Origin: Tubiluchus corallicola
Taxonomy: Eukaryota > Priapulida > Priapulimorpha > Priapulimorphida > Tubiluchidae
Length of the DNA: 62,000 nt
Reading direction: 5' to 3'
NCBI GenBank assembly: GCA_030141605.1
Contig: JAQGDQ010000040.1
Location: forward strand, 402,501-464,500
Below, one piece after another: positions 47,853 through 57,515 of the stretch. A model generated the notes under the pieces. That model did no database searches, was not told where the DNA came from, and was given only the letters and a program-made list of their open reading frames with translations. Positions within the stretch are counted from its first letter, which is position 1; every line of letters begins with the position of its first letter. The position numbers and the translations under genes were made by a program.

Positions 47853-48467
47853 TCAAACACACTTTTGAAGAAATATGTAGAGCCTCCGATTTTCTGCAAT
47901 CGCGAAAAATGGACGGAATTTGCGGAAATGGCCAACTGAAGTGGAAAAACAGAATTGGTCTGATTTCTGACTTTTCTGCAAATTTAATGCATGCTAGAGA
48001 CAGAATTTTCTTCACTTGTTACTTTCTGGCAGAACTAAGCAGTTTTTTCAGACTTTTGCAGCCTTAATAAAAGTTCTTCCCTGAGTTTTATTTTTTATGC
48101 AACTTGCGTTCCTACTTTCACTTTGTTTTTGCACATGCCACAAGAAATATGGGAAATTCTTTAGCGCGGGCTTGTGCAGAATAGCAGTACATTTGTGGAA
48201 ACGTTTCCCCTGTTCACACAAACACGATCTGACGATGTTATGCGTGTGAGAGCCAGCCAGGTAATTTTCCAACGATTTGTACGAATATGATAATATATAT
48301 TATACGTAACTTTTGTGAGCGAATTAAATGTTGGCATTCTTATTTTATCTTAGCCAAATATAAATACCTGATAAACTACATACTTAATTCATATAACATT
48401 TATTTTTTTTAATTACAGTCTATCACACATCACATAATTTGATAAGTATTAGTTACAGGTGAATTAG
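47853..48467 (-). other. segment between the 147-bp direct repeats
   Basis: Two minus-strand frames of about 73-74 codons (47794-48015 and 48048-48272) occur here. Neither has a recognisable domain. The arrangement, direct repeats around an internal segment, could be a short LTR-type or other composite element. Confidence 0.35.
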
Positions 48468-48614
48468 TGACTAATTTACAAATGATAATTGATCGAAATT
48501 CATTTTACTTCATTTTAAGTAATTGTCAGCATATCATTGTTACTCGGTTAAGTTTCTAACCATCATCTCGGCTCATGGCTGACATAATTCCCAAAAGTGC
48601 ACCATCTATCAGCA
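48468..48614. repeat. 147-bp direct repeat, copy 2
   Basis: Partner of 47706-47852, offset 762 bases, no net indel between copies. Confidence 0.85.
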
Positions 48615-49071
48615 ACTAAACAACTTGGATAGTTAAGATAAATAAAGATGTTCAACAACTTCAACCAAATCTAACTTTAGTAACAGACGAAATTATGCTG
48701 TTAGCTGCAGACATGACTGGGTGGAATACTCTAATCAATGGTGATGCCTCAATGTCTACAACAGATGGAATGAGACTTTGAAAGTACTTTTTGATAGTAG
48801 TGCATTATAACAAAGTTTAGGCAAGGGCTAGAGATACATGCGGAGTTAGACACCACAGTACTAAATAGGTTTTAACAACAAAGGCTGATCTGGAAATTGG
48901 TTTCAGCACCCAAGTCCTACTTAGAAATAGCAAAAATTTAATGAGTTTTTTAATGAGATAATTTATTTGTTATCAAAAATTATCAGCATATCGGGGCATT
49001 GTACCATGAGAAAGCTTTCAAAGACAAAGTAATACGTTGTTTTTACCAAAAAATAAAGCAAGCACGAATAC
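48615..49071. other. stretch with a degraded reading frame
   Basis: The plus strand holds a stop-interrupted frame (ADMTGWNTLINGDASMSTTD is readable at about 48,705-48,765), suggestive of a decayed transposon ORF. It is too short to assign. Confidence 0.3.
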
Positions 49072-49079
49072 CCCACGAA

Positions 49080-49728
49080 TAGAGATGGACAGATAGCAGA
49101 TTTGCGGTTATGCGGTTGCCGAATCTGCACTAATTTTGCAGATTGCGCATAGTGAATTATGTGTGGATATGCACACTGTGTACGTACGAGATTTTAGCAA
49201 TTGCAGCATGGAAAAGCCACGTATGTAAGGTAAATTTTCAAGTGTTAGCACAAAAAATTTGCCCAATTCCAGTTGGTTAAGCATTCCCTTGCACGTTAAA
49301 AGGCTTGTTGCCATATTACACGCCTTTCATCACTACTTTAATTTAAGATGTTCTCATCATGCTTTTTTGCAGCTGACCGTTGTTTTGTCTAGAAATTCCT
49401 AGATGCAAAATACTGCTTATAATTACTAATATTATCATTTTTTACTGAATCTATTATTGTTTGTGCTGAGATGTGATGGGCATGATATGGCTGAGCGATG
49501 TACTATGCACATCTTGCGGTGTGAGCTGTCGCTGATTGTTTACAAGCAAAATTGTGGTCTGGCTAGCAATTTATTGTTGATTCGCGATTATAACATCTGC
49601 GTCGTAGAAAAAACCCGTTACAGAGCACACATACCAAGCCTAGTTGTTGCCTACATTTTTGCGGATATGTACGGTTGCGGATTTTACGGATGCAAGTAAA
49701 CGAGATAAGTGATAACCGCCCATCTCTG
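49080..49728. mobile_element. hAT-superfamily non-autonomous element with perfect 8-bp target duplication
   Basis: The left end TAGAGATGGACAG and the reverse complement of the right end, CAGAGATGGGCGG, are inverted repeats of hAT type. Both sides are flanked by an identical 8-mer, CCCACGAA (49072-49079 and 49729-49736). The element is 649 bases. Several TGCGGAT/TTGCGGTT words near both ends look like subterminal repeats. The frames inside (49108-49314, 49457-49699) are not transposase. Confidence 0.9.
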
Positions 49729-50037
49729 CCCACGAAGTGCGCTTTAAATAAGAACCATCAAAACGCTTTATCCAAACAACTCTCACATTCAATACCTCAT
49801 ACAAAATTATAAATTAAACGTACAAGCTTGCCTTAATAATAAAAAATGTATAATTTATATATCCCGGAAAATAGTCAAAATAGTGAAAATGGCACCTTAA
49901 GTTTAAATTAAAGAAGAAAATTCATCAGAATCACTAATTAATGGATCTTCTAGTTCCGTTTTTAGCAATGCGACAAATCTTCAGTTTGAATTTTAGGCAG
50001 TGATTTTGACCAATTTAATTCGCGACCTGTATGTTAC

Positions 50038-50144
50038 CTTATATTGTTTTGGCAAAGCAATCTTCTGACCAAATCGTATTCGTATCCTCGAAGGAGGCCT
50101 TGTAATTGCAGACACTTTCCAGCCCAGTGCTTGTTCAACCGTCT
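50038..50144 (-). CDS. possible orphan exon, unassigned
   Basis: A 107-base segment lies between an acceptor (TTATTTCAG) and a donor (AAG|GTAACA). Two of its three frames are open: one reads EQALGWKVSAITRPPSRIRI, the other RRLNKHWAGKCLQLQGLLRG. I do not recognise either. It might be an exon of an unseen minus-strand gene, a 5' UTR exon or TE-derived sequence. Confidence 0.25.
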
Positions 50145-50148
50145 CTGA

Positions 50149-50152
<4 letters not shown>

Positions 50153-50204
<52 letters not shown>
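50153..50204. repeat. (AT)n microsatellite
   Basis: About 25 AT units, with one GT interruption at the right edge. Confidence 0.95.
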
Positions 50205-50206
<2 letters not shown>

Positions 50207-51224
50207 CATTATATATATGAAATAATTACTGAAAAAATAAAAAATTTTCAAGGCTTGATGATCAATGATGAATAATCAGACTTATTCATCACTAAATTTT
50301 ATTGGTGAGAATTAGAGCATAAAATTACAGCACAAAAAATAAAGCAAATTACTTATTTAAATGCAAAATAGCTAAGGATGATAAATTTTGTAGGCATGGT
50401 TGAACAAAATTATTTTTATGGTAATAATTGGTTTTCTCTTTACTACATAATGTGTCCATCATGAAAATGACAGAGAAGTAGAAGATTAATTATTAAAAAT
50501 TTTAGTACTATAAAACGGGGTAAATAGGGATAGTTTTTACATTCAAATTATTGTAACTTTTTTACTAGCTTTTGTCTTTTGAAGGTATTTTTCTTATAAT
50601 AAAAAATAAAAAATTGTACATTGTTTTTTGTTTAAAAACCCCTGTCCCTGTTAACCCCGAATTTTGAGGTGAATAGTGACAGTCTTGTTTTTGGTCCTTG
50701 TACCCATCTTGCATTACATAAGGTGAAAAGGACACAACTTAGGTTTCAAAAAAACGTGTTTTAGAATCTGCTATTTTGACATCTAGAATAAATTTACGAA
50801 GCTTGGTTAGATAGCACTGCTCCTAGCTAGATAACACAATTTGTTACGTATCATCAAACATCAAAATTCGCCTTTCCCTCCAAAATGGCCACATATCTTA
50901 AGTTAAATTAGAACTAAACCCAACATTTTAGCACAGGCTGTAGCTCCCACGATTTGCTCATTGTATTGTGTTGTTTTTGGTGTTGTTTTCTTGTATTATG
51001 CTCCAACAATGAATCATTTATACATGCATGGCTTGCTGTCCCAATTAACCCCATTGTTTATATCAAACTAAAAGAGAATTACTCAAAACAGAAAAAAATT
51101 GTTAGATGTTACTGAAGGTAAGTCACTCAACTGTAAACTACAAAATAACCACATCTGGCCCACTGATTAGGCCTGTACATTAAGAGTTTGGACTACCATT
51201 ATTTTTGGTGTTATTAGTATACTG
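50205..51224. other. gene-free stretch
   Basis: AT-rich, no open frame of note, no transposon termini seen. The BEL/Pao 3' part and LTR would be expected in this direction but are absent. Confidence 0.4.
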
Positions 51225-52305
51225 TCAGTTTACAGTTGCCATGGCAACCAGGAGAAACTTCGCAATGACATAGTGTTCTTGGTAGATAGTACATGCATCA
51301 GGTTTATTTATAAAATTATAATGTACTATATTGCTTATTCTTTCATTGGAGTAGGTGGTGCAATAACTTAGCAGAATCTTACTCTTCATGGTGACTGGAG
51401 TAAGAAAACTACATGGGTCAAACAGTGACATGACATGGCTCATGACCATCCATCTCGTCAAAATTAGTGGCACTTCTCTGGCTAACACCTCTTGACATAT
51501 GTCTGTACCTGTTTGTACTTTCCTCTTCCTTTTTGAGAAATTGATCTTCACATGAAATTTGAATTTGTCCACCACTGAGTCCCACACGACTCCCAACACC
51601 CGACCTTCCTCTTCTGAATTTGCAATCACTTTAACTGAAGAGTCTTCTTCTGTAGGTGCTTCAATAGAAAAATGCCAACACTTCACTTTAAAATTCCCTC
51701 TTTTCAAAATATCTTCCACCTCCTTTGCTAGTTTGAGGCCCCTTTCCCTTCCTTCACAAGACTCTAAAATATCATCAACATATGTTGATTCTTTTATGAC
51801 CTTTGCTGCCTGTGGATGTGAGCTTTTGAACATTTCAGCAGACATATACTCTCCCGCCGGACGATATTTACAACAGTAATGACGTATACTCTGGTGCCCT
51901 AGTTTCATCACAATCCCACCAAAGAAATCTGTGTTGATCATTGACATCCATTTCAACTGAGTTGCACATCTTCCAAATGTTCCCTTGAATGGCAAAAGAG
52001 TGCTCTCGAAACCTGCAAAACACGCCAAGCAAATTGTTAAGGTAATTGTCTGGCCCTTTAGCCAAACATGAATTAAGTGAAATGTTACCCTTGGCTTTTC
52101 TACTGCTGTTGAAAACAATTCGCACGGGTGTTGACTGGCTGTTAGGGTAAAGCACAGCTAAGTGGCATAAATAGGAAACTGGCCCTTTCCAGTTATCAAT
52201 CTCGGCTTGACTAAGCTTGCATACAGCACCTCGATAGACCATGTCTTGTATCTGACCTGAATACACAGCACCCCATTCTGCATTTTTTTGCCAAACTTGA
52301 CTCAC
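51225..52305 (-). pseudogene. BEL/Pao reverse transcriptase (frameshifted, 3'-truncated)
   Basis: Two overlapping frames share the RT domain. The first has PVRIVFNSS and NSCLAKGPD; the second has the catalytic YVDD and DPCSFLTPVTMKSKILL. The domain is split by a frameshift near 52.0 kb, and homology ends at about 51.37 kb, before RNase H. Confidence 0.8.
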
Positions 52306-52362
52306 ACGACTGTAAAGCTGACAGAGCTTGTTGATAGTTATCAGGCAACTGCGATCTGTCCA

Positions 52363-53160
52363 CTATCCAAGATACTTCGAAATCCAGACTTGGCGATCTA
52401 GATCGTAGCTGAGTCCTTCACGGATCAAGCATAGCTCACTCTCTTCCCTGAAACTGTAGGTATGCCTGGGAGTGGGACACTTACCACACCGACATGTCCC
52501 ACATTTTGGCACAATCTGACTTCCGAGTGCTTCAGCTGCAAAGAAGGTGTCACAGTTATCTTCTGCACCAACTAAAGATGATGACATAGAATCTCTCGGC
52601 TGCTTTCTCACTAGGCACTCCTGTGGATTGAGCTGTGGATAACTTAAAACTCCAGTACTGAAATTAGAGACATTTACATGAAAAATAGCTTTTTTCCAGC
52701 GTCCATCTGTCTTTCTGGTAGTGTCAAATAGCTCTGGATGAGATCCACCCAAACGCCTACCAAACATATTTTCCATAATGAAAAGATGAGCACCATCTGA
52801 TCGGATTGGTTGAGGTTGCCATCCAGCTTTAAAATTGTCAAGTAAAAGCTCTACTGTATCAGTCGGATGCTTAAGGTCCCCAACTGAAATCCCTGGAACG
52901 ATACGCTTCACCACTGTGCTTCCAGTTATTGAATCCAAGCCGTATGCCTAAAAGGTGTGACGTTGGTTATCTTTATCCATTATCGTGACGTTATACACCC
53001 GAGTTTCCAAAGTTTCCACATGTCCCTGCAATGTCTTAACATCAATTATCTCACTTTCTCCAGGGAACTTATTCTGCTTTGCACAATCATGTGTTATGAA
53101 CATCCCAGAACTTCCTGAATCAAAGAAAGCATTAATTTTACTGCCACGTCTTAGTCCTTG
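52363..53160 (-). pseudogene. BEL/Pao aspartic protease and linker (broken)
   Basis: FFDSGSSG marks the aspartic protease active site (D-S-G kept). After one stop near 52.95 kb the frame resumes and shows the segment FGRRLGGSHPELFD, typical of the region between protease and RT in Pao elements. Confidence 0.75.
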
Positions 53161-53163
53161 AAT

Positions 53164-53739
53164 CTAGATTTTGTGAAGTAATGTTGTTGAATCAGTACCA
53201 GCACTATACATCACTGTAGCTGATGTAACCTTCTTAGCATACAAACAATTTGAAATAGTTGTTGAATCAACCATTTCAACATTTGATTTTGAAACACTAC
53301 CAGGCTCAGATTGCATCTCTTTGAAGCAGAACATTGTATGGCGACCTCCATTCTGACACTTCTTGCACTTTGCTGTGCCCATGCATACTATTGCCACATG
53401 ACTCCCAAAGCAGATATAACAAGCACCATGCCTCTTTATTACATCTCGTTTTTGATTGACAGTAAAATTTTGGAACTTTTCACAATCCCTGTTTAAATGG
53501 TCAATTACTTCGCATGTGCTGTACTTGAAGTAAGGTCTTCTGTCACCCATCTTCCCGTTTGCTTTACATTCACGAGCAAAATGTTCTTGTGTGCCACATT
53601 TGAAACAGCTTTTTGATTTAGTACCGCCACCAGTCCCAAATGCTTCTGGTTGAATATCCTGATAATGGCTACTGACACTGCCAAATTGCTTTCGTGCAAC
53701 TGCAGTTAAATACTCTATGCGCTCCTTTTCCTTTAACAA
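53164..53739 (-). pseudogene. BEL/Pao gag zinc-knuckle region (fragment)
   Basis: A clear CX2CX4HX4C knuckle (CFKCGTQEHFAREC) is followed by two more that are partly degraded; the second has lost its first Cys. Pao elements normally carry two to three such knuckles before the protease. Confidence 0.8.
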
Positions 53740-53914
53740 AAATGGTAAAAGAAGCTCGAAATGTTCCAGTCTCTCTTCATCACTCTTGCTGATGATGTGC
53801 CTTGCCCATTCATTACGAATATCTTCCGGTAACCTGCATTCAATTTCAGAAAGTACCCTGCATTGCTAATTTCCTGCAACATACTTAATGACTTTTCTAT
53901 CCAGTCGACAAACT

Positions 53915-54262
53915 TTATGAAACTAACATGATGCTTTCTGTGACTTTCTTTCTATCTCCATATTTCCTTTCAAGGCATTTAATCATTTCAGCGTAGTTGT
54001 CATTACAGGCAGCTACTAGATCCGCTGCCTCTCCACTTAATTTCTCATTCAAGATGGCGGCCCAAAATTCACTGGAATAATGTTTCTCGATAATCTTCTT
54101 CCAATTTGTGATGAACGTCGGCCATTCGCTGTATCCACCATGAAAACCGGGAATGGGTATTGCTTCCAATTTTGCTCTACCAGACGCTTGCTCAGGTCCA
54201 GTGTTGCTTGACATGCCAGATACATGATTGCTTTGTGATGATTGAGAACCAATATAGTTCAT
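53915..54262 (-). pseudogene. BEL/Pao gag, DUF1759 domain (fragment)
   Basis: Contains the family segment LEAIPIPGFHGGYSEWPTFI and a following KLSGEAADLVA stretch, as in Pao-type gag capsid regions. The frame stops at both ends, and flanking gag sequence continues in other frames. Confidence 0.8.
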
Positions 54263-55016
54263 TGCTTTGTCATTTATCTCTTTAACAATTGCCTCTACGT
54301 CATTGAATCTTCTATCTTCTTCCGATAGTCAGCAACCAAGGAAGCATATTTGGTGAGTGATAACCTCACTTTGTCCAACAGTGTCTGAATTTCTAACCGA
54401 CAACTCTCCTGGACCTGAATTGATGTGTCTCCACTCTCAATCCTCCTTTCCTGATTTTCAATATGCCCATGCAATAAATGAATCAGTGTATCAAAATCTA
54501 TCTTGTGCCACTTGATGATTTTCTCCTCTTCTTTTGTTGCTTTAGCTTCATCATCGTTCTCTTTCTTGAGTTCTTCAACTCTCCCGATTCTCCGCTTGTA
54601 GTCCTTATCTCATGCAAGAACGTTGTCTGCTCTTGAATAGTCTTGCTCCATGTATTGAGAAGCCTTGTCTTCACCCACATGCGGCAGTTCTTGTTTGCAT
54701 GCATTTATGAATTCAATGTGGCATGCTTTCAAATAGTTAAGTGCGGCCTCCACAGCATGCACCAGGCGATTAAGTTCTTGCACACTGTCTTCCTCTTCAA
54801 TTAAATCTTGAAGCCTTCTCAGTACCCTTCTCAAGGCTGATTTTGCAACAGTTCTCTTTGTCTTTTTCTATTTTTCATCATTAATTCATGATGAAGTGCT
54901 GAATTTATATTGAAATGTATTGTCCAGTTTGTCTGTCTGCATGTTGTAACCCATAACCTTAATAAAAAATGATGAACACTTTGGTACAGGTTGATTTCCT
55001 TTATTACTGTGCTCAA

Positions 55017-55509
55017 AAAAAGAAGTGAAGGGAGAATAGAAGGGAGTTGGGCTTCAACATAAATTGCAGTCTGAAATAATAAAAATAAAAAGCAACATTT
55101 AGAACTTAATAATTTACTGTAGGTTTAACACACTGCGACAAAAATTAAATTTAAAGCACTAACCTCAGTTTAGGTAAATCAAAAACCACAAAATATAATT
55201 TGATGCAAACATACCTTAACAAACTACATTATGAAATTTGAAATCTGAACTTTACCAGCAGACTATGAAACCTGAACTACTACTGCCCAACATACAATAG
55301 CCAGGATTCCTGTTACACCACATTAACTCTAGTTGAAACCCAGTAAATGGTATGTAAATAGATAGTACAGTAAACATCTTAAGAAATAGGTAAATTATTT
55401 TTACAGGCAAACTCCCTAAGGTACTACCACTTTCTGCTAAGTCTAAGTCTAAAAAACACTAATTATGGCACAACTGCCTAACAAAATGCACATTATCAAA
55501 TTGTTTCCT
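55017..55509. other. AT-rich gap between retroelements
   Basis: Nothing recognisable, apart from possible LTR remnants of the BEL/Pao copy at its left edge. Confidence 0.35.
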
Positions 55510-56590
55510 TAACAATACGATGGGTAGCAGAAAAGAGGAAAGATGTGTGATTAAAGAAAATGATAGCAGGGTGATCAGTGACAATGAACAACTTAAAGAG
55601 ACGTATATGAAATATTATGAACATCTACTTGCAATAGAGGAAGCAGAATCTGATAGAAGCAGAAGAAAAAGTCAATTTGTTACCAAATAATGGAGATAGG
55701 TAAAAAGAGAAAAATAAGGGAAATAACTATAGAAGAGGTGGATGATGTAACAAAATTAAGATAGTTAAATAGTCGAAAGGTGGCCAGGCGGGTGACCATC
55801 AGGGCTCTACTAATGAAATGATAATATATGATCTACTAATGCAAAGATTTTAAAAAAAAGCATAGTAAGAATGTTGACTCGGTTAAGGAATTTGAAATTC
55901 CTGATCGGTGGAAACAACTGAAAATAAAATCGATAAAGAGAGGAGTTAACACACATGATGTTAATCAACAGAGGAGCGATCTTTTTAACAAATACACTGA
56001 TGAAATTATATGAAAACATGTGGAGCAAAGAAATAGAAGGAAGTTGGACAGAAGAATTTAGAAGTGTAAATTAGAAATATGGTATTAGCTATACAATTTG
56101 GACATATAAAGACTCTTAAAAAAAGTCAACCTGGAAAAAACAACTAAAAGAAAATGTAAAAAAATTCATTAAGGTTACTGCACATCACCAGATACACTCA
56201 AAAACTAAGTTAAAGTTCTTAACTTATAAGCACAATAATATAGCTGAGTCAACACCAGAACAGACAAACAGGATTTTAGAGATAAAATTTAATATGCTGC
56301 CTCTAAAATGTAATTATAAGAGTAAGTTCAAAGAAAATCTATAGTGCCCACTACGTGGTAAAGAAGAAGATACGACAGATCATCTATTCAAATGTATGGT
56401 GATAAGAAATGTGCTACTAGCTGCAGAAGTAAATTTTCAAAATCAGATTGTCAAAAAGCCAGAAGTTCCCCACAAACAGCAAAGCAGCTGGTGGAATATT
56501 TTCAAACAGCAAAGGAAACAAGAAAGAGGTGTCGAGCTGGAAATCTAGCAAAAATAATAATAGTTGTAAATGGTTATAAGCATTACGGTT
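55510..56590 (+). mobile_element. LINE relic (non-LTR RT), internally deleted
   Basis: The plus-strand frame is broken by many stops. It reads SDNEQLKETYMKYYEHLLAI, then ITIEEVDD, then a shifted segment resembling the RT motif GIFLTNTxxKLYEN, and finally a C-terminal zinc-binding-like CPLRGKEEDTTDHLFKC. These are in the order found in LINE ORF2 before, within and after the RT domain. The RT catalytic centre is missing, which implies an internal deletion near 56.0-56.1 kb. Not functional. Confidence 0.7.
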
Positions 56591-56847
56591 AACTACGTTA
56601 CTTGTGTTTTGCACGGTGACAAATTTGTGCCTATTTACCCAGATAATTATAGCGGGCATCGAGGAAATAGTGATTCAACGAAACAGCCACATCAATGAAA
56701 AGAAGCACGAAAAATCACTGAAATCACCATGGCAGCTATGCGCCAAAAACGTACTAATATCATACAAAACAGATACAGTCTGCACAACCTTAGACATGTG
56801 GGACTGTGGTTTCATTAACATTTGTGTGCGTTTTCAGTTAAATAGCG

Positions 56848-57318
56848 TGTTGGGAGCCGTTTGGACCACTGCGCCAAGTAGACCACTTGATGCGCTAAAA
56901 GTAGTGTCCTACATGGGCAGCCCAAGTAGGACACTAGCGATTTTTGTCGAGAAACTTGCTCTGGCAAAACTTGTTTCCAGTTTATATTACCATTGCTTAT
57001 AAGTATTGTTATGACATAATAAAGCATAAAACAAAATTTCTTTTAGAAATGGATATTCCTTGGCAATTTACAAATGCATTTCTTACAATAATTTCATCAT
57101 TATGATTAACTCCATTAATATATCATAACATTAAACCTAGTATCTAATGCTTTAAAGAGAGAAATTCTGCACACAGTTATTACAGAAATAATTGCAAACA
57201 GAAATAATTGTCAGTACACTTAACGACTGAATTCACGACCTGTCTCTAGTGTCCTACTTGGGCAGCCCAAGTAGACCAATTGGTCTACTTGGCGCAGTGG
57301 TCCAAACGGCTCCCAACA
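56848..57318. mobile_element. palindromic MITE with 38-bp terminal inverted repeats and 5-bp target duplication
   Basis: The first 38 bases (from TGTTGGGAGCCGTTTGG) are the exact reverse complement of the last 38 (57281-57318). Both ends are flanked by TAGCG (56843-56847 and 57319-57323). Within each arm lie further palindromes, including TACTTGGGCAGCCCAAGTA and GTAGACCAATTGGTCTAC on the right. Ends of the form TGT...ACA with a 4-5-bp duplication recall Ginger-type DNA transposons, whose integrases resemble those of LTR elements. No transposase is encoded. It sits 125 bases upstream of the predicted GFM1 start. Confidence 0.85.
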
Positions 57319-57443
57319 TAGCGGTTTTTTCTAACTGCTCAGTTTTGTGCAAGAAGGTTTACGGCTCGGAACAGAAGTGAGAATCAGATATTACTGCTAA
57401 TGAAACAACTTTTCACTGCGCTGAGTGTTTTGTTTTCTGCTTT

Positions 57444-57515
57444 ATGATGACACTGGCGCGTCACTATCAAGTTATTGGCAAGTTGACAAGCGGAGGAAGA
57501 CTTTTTTTGAAAAAT
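57444..57515 (+). CDS. GFM1: GFM1 first coding exon (mitochondrial presequence), predicted
   Basis: An ATG-started 24-codon segment ([20 protein letters not shown] plus FLKN) ends at GTAATT in phase 0, matching the phase of the exon at 58482. It is basic and amphipathic with no Asp or Glu. It is chosen for phase, position and composition, not homology, because presequences diverge fast. Confidence 0.6.

Larger units (their letters stand above)
51225..55016 (-). mobile_element. BEL/Pao LTR retrotransposon, 5' part only, degenerate
   Basis: Minus-strand order: coiled-coil gag N-terminus (about 54.5-54.9 kb), DUF1759 gag (53915-54262), zinc knuckles (53164-53739), DUF1758-type aspartic protease (about 52.36-53.16 kb) and reverse transcriptase (51225-52305). 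This gag-PR-RT order and these domains define BEL/Pao. The copy has several frameshifts and stops, and RNase H, integrase and the 3' LTR are missing. Upstream on the minus strand an AATAAA lies at about 55,000, possibly within 5' LTR remnants, but no second LTR copy is available to confirm it. It lies in no gene. Confidence 0.85.

Noticed and set aside
56604-57027. 132-codon plus-strand and 70-codon minus-strand ORFs
   Set aside because: They run into the palindromic MITE arm. No domain is seen.
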